From DASWZN01 sp963841635 (GTDB lineage: Bacteria > Acidobacteriota > Terriglobia > Bryobacterales > Bryobacteraceae), in NCBI GenBank assembly GCA_963841635.1, contig CAWJDO010000002.1:1922001-1986000 (forward strand): a DNA stretch of 64,000 nucleotides, read 5' to 3'. The stretch's first letter is position 1; the number at the start of each line of letters is the position of its first letter. Under the pieces are notes generated by a model. That model saw only the letters and a list, made by a program, of their open reading frames with translations, did no database searches and was not told where the DNA came from. This document shows, piece after piece, positions 59,487 to 64,000 of the stretch. A program made the position numbers and the translations under genes.

Positions 59487-61079
59487 ATGAACATCCTCAT
59501 CGCAGAACCGATGGCCGCGGCGGGAATCGAGCTACTGCGGTCCCAACCCGGTTGGAATATCGTCGTGTCCAACCCAAAGGAATATCTCAACTGCCTGCCG
59601 GAGGCCGACGCCCTGGTGGTACGGAGCGCGGTCAAGGTCACCAAGGAAGTGCTCGAAAAGGCGCCCAGGCTGCGCGCCATCGGAAGAGCGGGCGTGGGCG
59701 TGGACAATGTGGACCTCAACGCCGCCACCGCGGCGGGCGTCCTGGTGATGAACACGCCGGGCGGCAACGCGGCATCGGTGGCGGAGCACACCATCGCGCT
59801 GATGCTGGCGATGGCCCGCGCGATCCCCCAGGCCAGCGCCTCCACCAAGGCCGGCAAATGGGAGAAGAAGAAGTTCCTGGGTAACGAGATCCGTGGAAAG
59901 ACGCTGGGCGTCATCGGCCTGGGGAGCATCGGCCGCGAGGTGGTGAAGCGCGCGCGCGCGTTCGAGATGCGGATCCTGACCAACGATCCGTACGTAGGCC
60001 CGCAAATCGCGAAAGACCTGGGTGTCGAACTGGTGGACCTGCCGCGGCTCTATGCCGAGAGCGACTACATCACGCTGCACCTGGCGCTTACGCCCGAGAC
60101 GCAGAAGCTGATTTCGCGCGAAGCCATCGCGCAGATGAAGCACGGCGTGCGCATCGTCAACTGCGCGCGCGGCGAGATGATCGATCAGGACGCCCTGACA
60201 GAGGCATTGCAGTCCGGCCAGGTGGCGGGCGCCGCGCTCGATGTCTTCAAGCCCGAACCTCCGGCCGCGGATCTGCCGTTGCTTGCGATCGAGAGTCTTC
60301 TTGCGACACCTCACATCGCCGGCGCGACCGAGGAGGCGCAGGAGATCGTGGGCGTGAAGATCGCCCAGCAGATTGTCGAATACCTGCAGAACGGCGTGGC
60401 CATCAACGCGGTCAACATGCCCGCCATGACGCCGGAGCAGTACCGGCTGGTGGGGCCGTACATCGACCTGGCCGAGCGGCTGGGCAACTTCGCGGGACAG
60501 ATCGCGCGGGGCAATCCGGCCGGAGTACGCTTCGTTTACTCGGGCAAAATCGGCGACGGCAGCACGCACCTGATCCGCAACGCCGGGCTGGTTGGCCTGC
60601 TCAACCGCTGGCTTTCGCAGAAGACCACGCTCGTGAATGCCATGCAGATGGCGGACCAGCGCGGCCTGGGCATCTCCGAGCGGCACGAGAAGAAGACCGC
60701 GCACGTGGACTCGGTCACCGTCGAACTCGAAACCGACCAGGGAGTGACCACCGTCGAAGGCGCGGTGGTTCTGGACAAGCCGCGGGTGCTGCGCGTGGGC
60801 GGCATCTACTGCGAGGCGCCGCTTTCGGGCCATCTGGTGTTCATGAAGAACCAGGACGTCCCGGGCGTGATCGGCCACGTGGGCTCGGTGCTCGGCAGGA
60901 ACGAGATCAACATAGCGAACTTCTCGCTGGGCCGGCGCGACGCGCCGCTCAAGCCGGGCGAGCCGCTCGAAGCGCTGGCCATCGTGGAATCGGACACCGC
61001 GGTGCCCGAAACCGTCCTGGCGCAGTTGAAGCAGAACCCGGCGGTCATGGTAGCGCGCGCGGTGGATTTCGCGAGCTGA
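59487..61079 (+). CDS. serA: D-3-phosphoglycerate dehydrogenase
   Basis: 530 aa, the long form. Substrate and NAD domains: RAIGRAGVGVDNVDL, Rossmann GVIGLGSIGREV (about 145), catalytic NCARGEMID (about 226) and TPHIAGATEEAQ (histidine, about 275). An intervening ASB domain and a C-terminal ACT domain (LSGHLVFMKNQDVPGVIGHVGSVLGRNEINIANFSLGRR) complete it; serine binds the ACT domain. First step of serine synthesis from 3-phosphoglycerate. Confidence 0.95.
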   Translation: MNILIAEPMAAAGIELLRSQPGWNIVVSNPKEYLNCLPEADALVVRSAVKVTKEVLEKAPRLRAIGRAGVGVDNVDLNAATAAGVLVMNTPGGNAASVAEHTIALMLAMARAIPQASASTKAGKWEKKKFLGNEIRGKTLGVIGLGSIGREVVKRARAFEMRILTNDPYVGPQIAKDLGVELVDLPRLYAESDYITLHLALTPETQKLISREAIAQMKHGVRIVNCARGEMIDQDALTEALQSGQVAGAALDVFKPEPPAADLPLLAIESLLATPHIAGATEEAQEIVGVKIAQQIVEYLQNGVAINAVNMPAMTPEQYRLVGPYIDLAERLGNFAGQIARGNPAGVRFVYSGKIGDGSTHLIRNAGLVGLLNRWLSQKTTLVNAMQMADQRGLGISERHEKKTAHVDSVTVELETDQGVTTVEGAVVLDKPRVLRVGGIYCEAPLSGHLVFMKNQDVPGVIGHVGSVLGRNEINIANFSLGRRDAPLKPGEPLEALAIVESDTAVPETVLAQLKQNPAVMVARAVDFAS

Positions 61080-61097
61080 GGAGACAGCTGTCAGCTT

Positions 61098-61146
61098 GTG
61101 GCGCGGGCTTTGGCCTGCCGTGTCGGCACTCGTGCCGGCACCGACG
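61098..61146. repeat. Dispersed repeat family C copy, IS insertion target
   Basis: GTGGCGCGGGCTTTGGCCTG, CCGTGTCGGCACTCGTGCCG, GCACCGACG. It resembles 34731-34785. The IS4 element is inserted next to its right end. Confidence 0.55.
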
Positions 61147-61155
61147 GCCTCGGGC

Positions 61156-62659
61156 CACTGCTGTGCAAATTAGCGCTGCCTGCCTCTCGCCCCTACTGCA
61201 TCCATTGAGGATGACCTCGGCATTGGCCTCCTGACGGAAACCTGGTTGCCGTGACACTGGGATAAAGTGCTACCCGCTGGGGCGCCTCCTGCTATCCAAA
61301 TTGCGATCGCTCATTCCTATATTTCTCCGCATGTTGTGTAGCAGCCGCCTTTTCTGCTGTCCCATTTACAGGGCCAGCGCCAGTTGCTCGGCTGGCACCA
61401 GAGGTGGTGGAGGCTGCCAGGGGTCGTTCAGCCAGGTCCACAGGTCGCGGTACACGAACAGTTGTTGCCGCAGCAGGGCAACCAGGTTGGACAGGCTCCA
61501 AGCGAACGTGCTCTTCAGTTGCAGGTACTTCAACACCAGCATGGCAATCAGCGCCGTCCAGATCTGAATCTGCACCGCGTTCTCGCTGGTGCCGACAAAG
61601 GTCTTGACCTTCAGACCCTGCTTCAGGGCCTTGAAGAAGAGTTCTATCTGCCAGCGCTCTTTGTAGATCCGGGCAATCGTCCGGGCCGCCAGGCGCAGGT
61701 TGTTGGTGACGAACACCAGGGTCTCCTGTTTCTCTTCCACCCAAACCTCGATGCGCCGCAGGCGGGCCTCGGGACCGACCTGTTCCTGGCTGGTCAGCAG
61801 GATCACTTCGTCGCGCAGGATGTCGGAACCCTCCGGCACCGGCCGCTCCTCCGCCACTCCGTACAAGGCGTTGTCCTTGAGCCGGGTGACGAAATCGACA
61901 TGCGAGCGGGTCAGTTCCAGCCACCAGTCGTAGTCCGGGTAGCCGCGGTCGAATACCACGATGGTGCCGGGCGCGAAGTGGATCTTGCGGGCCTCGGTGA
62001 CATCGGCCCGCCGGCCCTCGGTGATGACGGCATAGCAGGGCAGGCAGCCGTCGTGGTCCAGCACCAGGTGCAGCTTCAGCGCGCCCTTGGTCTTCTTATA
62101 GCGCGCCCAGTCGAAGCTCTCGGCGCACAGTTCCACCATGCTGGAGTCGAGGCTCAGGAGCTTGTGCTTGAAGCGGAACTTGCGCCGGGTGCGCAAGGCC
62201 GCCTCCGCTTGGCAGCGGGCCAACGTCTGATCGAAGATCGCCCGGTACAACTCCCAAGGCCGGTGGGCGTTGGCGTAGGAAAGCGTGGTGACCTTGGGGC
62301 AGTCGGCGATGCCGAGATGGCGCAACTTGCCCTCCAACGCGGCCAGCCCCCCACAGATCTCCCGCAGGCTCTGAGCGTAAGCGAGTTGGCAAAACAACAT
62401 CGCCACGAACTGCTGCCAGCAGGTGAATCCGCGGGCATGGCGCTCGGCGTGGTGCTCACGCACCAGCGCCTGAAACTCCAGGCGCGGGAAGAACTGCAAA
62501 AGCTGGCTGAAAATGCTGCATACTCGATTCATGGCGGGGTGGCTCCTTGGTAGTTGAACTCAGTTTCTTGCGGAAACCTGAGCCACACTACCAGACTGGA
62601 CGCCCCGCCGTCTCGCTACACCTCACGCCCGTGGCTCGAAGCTAATTTGCACGGGAGTG
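61156..62659 (-). mobile_element. Complete IS4-family insertion sequence
   Basis: 1504 bp. The left end CACTGCTGTGCAAATTAGC (61156-61174) and the inverse of the right end CACTCCCGTGCAAATTAGC (62641-62659) match at 17 of 19 positions. A 9-bp direct repeat GCCTCGGGC flanks it (61147-61155 and 62660-62668), a target-site duplication. One transposase gene is on the minus strand. Intact ends and duplication point to recent insertion. Confidence 0.9.
61366..62532 (-). CDS. IS4-family transposase
   Basis: 388 aa. N-terminal DUF4372-like part (FPRLEFQALVREHHAERHARGFTCWQQFVAMLF), then DDE catalysis: D in LLSLDSSMV (about 128), D in VVFDRGYPDYDWW (about 192), and YKERWQIELFFKALKQ (about 287-302), the Y-R-E-K signature of IS4. 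The frame is intact, so it is probably active. Confidence 0.93.
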   Translation of the reverse strand: MNRVCSIFSQLLQFFPRLEFQALVREHHAERHARGFTCWQQFVAMLFCQLAYAQSLREICGGLAALEGKLRHLGIADCPKVTTLSYANAHRPWELYRAIFDQTLARCQAEAALRTRRKFRFKHKLLSLDSSMVELCAESFDWARYKKTKGALKLHLVLDHDGCLPCYAVITEGRRADVTEARKIHFAPGTIVVFDRGYPDYDWWLELTRSHVDFVTRLKDNALYGVAEERPVPEGSDILRDEVILLTSQEQVGPEARLRRIEVWVEEKQETLVFVTNNLRLAARTIARIYKERWQIELFFKALKQGLKVKTFVGTSENAVQIQIWTALIAMLVLKYLQLKSTFAWSLSNLVALLRQQLFVYRDLWTWLNDPWQPPPPLVPAEQLALAL

Positions 62660-62693
62660 GCCTCGGGCAGAACAACGCCACCCCGGGGAATGC

Positions 62694-62885
62694 TTAGTCA
62701 GCCGCGCTGTCCTCAGAGGCGTCCGACGAATGCTTGTCGCGCCGGTTCATGAGCTGATGCAGGGCGAATGGGACTTCGTCGGGATGCGTGGCGCACCACA
62801 CAACGATCCGCTCGAGCTTGACGGAATCGTCGGCGATGGCGCTGATTTCCATCAGCTCGGTTTCGATGCTCTCCGGGTCTCGCAT
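62694..62885 (-). CDS. Small hypothetical protein
   Basis: 63 aa, acidic: RDPESIETELMEISAIADDSVKLERIVVWCATHPDEVPFALHQLMNRRD. Not recognised. It looks like a compact helical domain with a disordered acidic tail. It lies between the IS element and a terminator hairpin. Confidence 0.5.
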   Translation of the reverse strand: MRDPESIETELMEISAIADDSVKLERIVVWCATHPDEVPFALHQLMNRRDKHSSDASEDSAAD

Positions 62886-62944
62886 AGGACTTCAGCATGC
62901 CACACGTCGACAACCCTTGCCGTAGCCAGCGCCTTGCGACGCAA

Positions 62945-62974
62945 AAAAGGGGACACCCGAAGGCGTCCCCTTTT
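62945..62974. terminator. Intrinsic terminator, bidirectional
   Basis: AAAAGGGGAC (62945-62954) and GTCCCCTTTT (62965-62974) form a perfect 10-bp stem with a 10-nt loop, A/T-flanked on both sides. It ends the sugar transporter transcript coming from the right. Confidence 0.8.
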
Positions 62975-62994
62975 CAAACAGCGCGGATTGTCGA

Positions 62995-64000
62995 CTACGC
63001 TTCTTTGACCCGCGAGCCGCGGAACCCGTAGAACATGATCCACAGGTAGCAGGCCGCCGGCACGATGAACGACAGGTGGAACGCGGAGATCTGCGCGGGC
63101 GAGAAAAGGGCTCTGCCCTCCGGATGGCCGGCGCTATCGATCACCAGGCCCTGAATCAGCGGGATCAGCGCGCCGCCGCAGATGGCCATGTTGAGCAGCC
63201 CCGAAGCCTTGCCGGTCAGTGGGCCAAGCTTGTTAACCGCCAGGGCGAAGGTGGTCGGGAACATGATCGAGTTGAACAACCCCACCAGAGCTGCGGCCCA
63301 CACCGCGATCATGCCGCCCGTGGACATCGTGGTTGCGCAGCACAGGAGCGCCAGGGTGCCACAAACACCCAGTACCTTGCCGCCGGAAAAGCGGCCCAGA
63401 ATCGCGGCCCCGAAGAAGCGGCCGACCATCGCTCCGCCCCAGTACATGGAGGCATAACGAGTCGCCTCCTGTTCGGTGAGCGCGGTAATCGCGGTGACGT
63501 ACTGGATCATGTGGCCGCCGATGGTGACCTCGGCGCCTACATAAACGAAGATGGCGATAATTCCGAAGACCAGGTGCGGGTGTCTCCACACCTCGCCCCA
63601 GGTGCCGCCCGTGGCCGTGTTGCGCTCGGGCTGAGGCATCTTCAAGCGCGAAATCACGAAGGCCAGAACAAACAGCAGGACGGCCAGGATCAGATACGGG
63701 ATCTTCACGGTGCCGGCGGTAGCCAGTCTGTCCGCTTCCGTCTGCACCCCCTCCGTCGCTTTGGTCAGAATGAACAGGCCGCCGAGTAGCGGAGCAACCG
63801 TGGTTCCGAGCGAGTTGAACGCCTGCACGAGAGTCAGACGGGCGGGAGCTTTCTCCGGGGCGCCGAGCAGCGTGGCAAAAGGATTCGCGGCTACCTGGAT
63901 CAGCGTGATGCCGGCGGCGATCACCCACAGTGCGCCTAGAAAGAGGGCGTACGACAGGACACCGGCGGCGGGGATGATCAGCAGCGCGCCCAGGGCCATC
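62995..64000 (-). CDS. FucP/GluP-like sugar MFS transporter, 5' partial
   Basis: The gene runs off the right edge; the visible ~335 residues cover most of a 12-helix major facilitator. QVAANPFATLLGAPEKAPARLTLVQAFNSLGTTVAPLLGG is the FucP-family signature. ASMYWGGAMVGRFFGAAIL and NSIMFPTTFALAVNKLG fit too. It would be a proton-coupled importer of fucose, glucose/galactose or N-acetylglucosamine; the specificity is not readable. The terminator at 62945-62974 follows the stop. Confidence 0.9.
   Translation of the reverse strand, partial: MALGALLIIPAAGVLSYALFLGALWVIAAGITLIQVAANPFATLLGAPEKAPARLTLVQAFNSLGTTVAPLLGGLFILTKATEGVQTEADRLATAGTVKIPYLILAVLLFVLAFVISRLKMPQPERNTATGGTWGEVWRHPHLVFGIIAIFVYVGAEVTIGGHMIQYVTAITALTEQEATRYASMYWGGAMVGRFFGAAILGRFSGGKVLGVCGTLALLCCATTMSTGGMIAVWAAALVGLFNSIMFPTTFALAVNKLGPLTGKASGLLNMAICGGALIPLIQGLVIDSAGHPEGRALFSPAQISAFHLSFIVPAACYLWIMFYGFRGSRVKEA

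Overview
The window is 64 kb of GC-rich bacterial chromosome from a diderm. Gene content fits the Acidobacteriota, most likely the Bryobacterales/Solibacter side. The pointers are two 'VWFA-related Acidobacterial' proteins, DUF3857/transglutaminase proteins, many TPR proteins, LolA, a type IV pilus-like cluster and several families of GC-rich dispersed repeats. The lineage is an inference; there is no rRNA gene in the window and I saw no tRNA.

Layout. 1-3.1 kb: a glycosyltransferase-methyltransferase fusion (cut by the left edge) and a polysaccharide ABC permease. 3.1-3.9 kb: an ArsR/SRPBCC pair with a visible promoter-operator. 4.1-7.9 kb: an HlyD/MacA-type adaptor and two MacB-type permeases, all carrying frameshifts. 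8-12.9 kb: AsmA-like protein, two VWA proteins, a tRNA-binding-domain protein and a DUF2007-like protein. 13-17.9 kb: ComEC, a UvrC-like protein, a 500-bp foldback element and a frameshifted nitrilase homologue. 17.9-22.9 kb: a rearranged remnant and two full DUF3857 genes that share a duplicated promoter. 23-28.5 kb: penicillin-binding protein 1 and two TPR proteins. 28.5-34 kb: GmhB-like phosphatase, POTRA protein, then a tightly packed scpA-scpB-rluB-CoA-binding operon. 34-41.7 kb: LolA and a type IV pilus/type II secretion-like operon (F, E, M, N, O, P-like, pilin-like). 41.7-44.6 kb: zincin, Rrf2 regulator, a membrane protein/winged-helix pair with a palindromic operator, and uppS.

44.66-48.8 kb is the most unusual part: a gene is interrupted by a group II intron whose domain V is followed, with no gap, by the 5' end of a second and different group II intron with its own maturase. 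The arrangement suggests a nested intron (twintron). 49-50.5 kb holds a PIN-type toxin-antitoxin pair and a brnTA pair whose toxin is frameshifted. 50.5-61 kb: ligA, a lipid-kinase-like protein, a metal-dependent membrane hydrolase, two tandem paralogues (one broken), an M13 peptidase, a YqeY protein and serA. 61.1-62.7 kb is a complete IS4-family element with 19-bp inverted repeats and a 9-bp target duplication. The right edge cuts a FucP-like sugar transporter.

Recurring themes: (1) at least three families of GC-rich intergenic repeats, one of which has entered a coding frame; (2) several genes whose -10 box lies 6-13 bp before the start codon, predicting leaderless or nearly leaderless mRNAs; (3) local gene duplication with decay of one copy (DUF3857 genes, the 54.8-56.8 kb pair). 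All functional assignments rest on motifs read by eye; no database search was possible.
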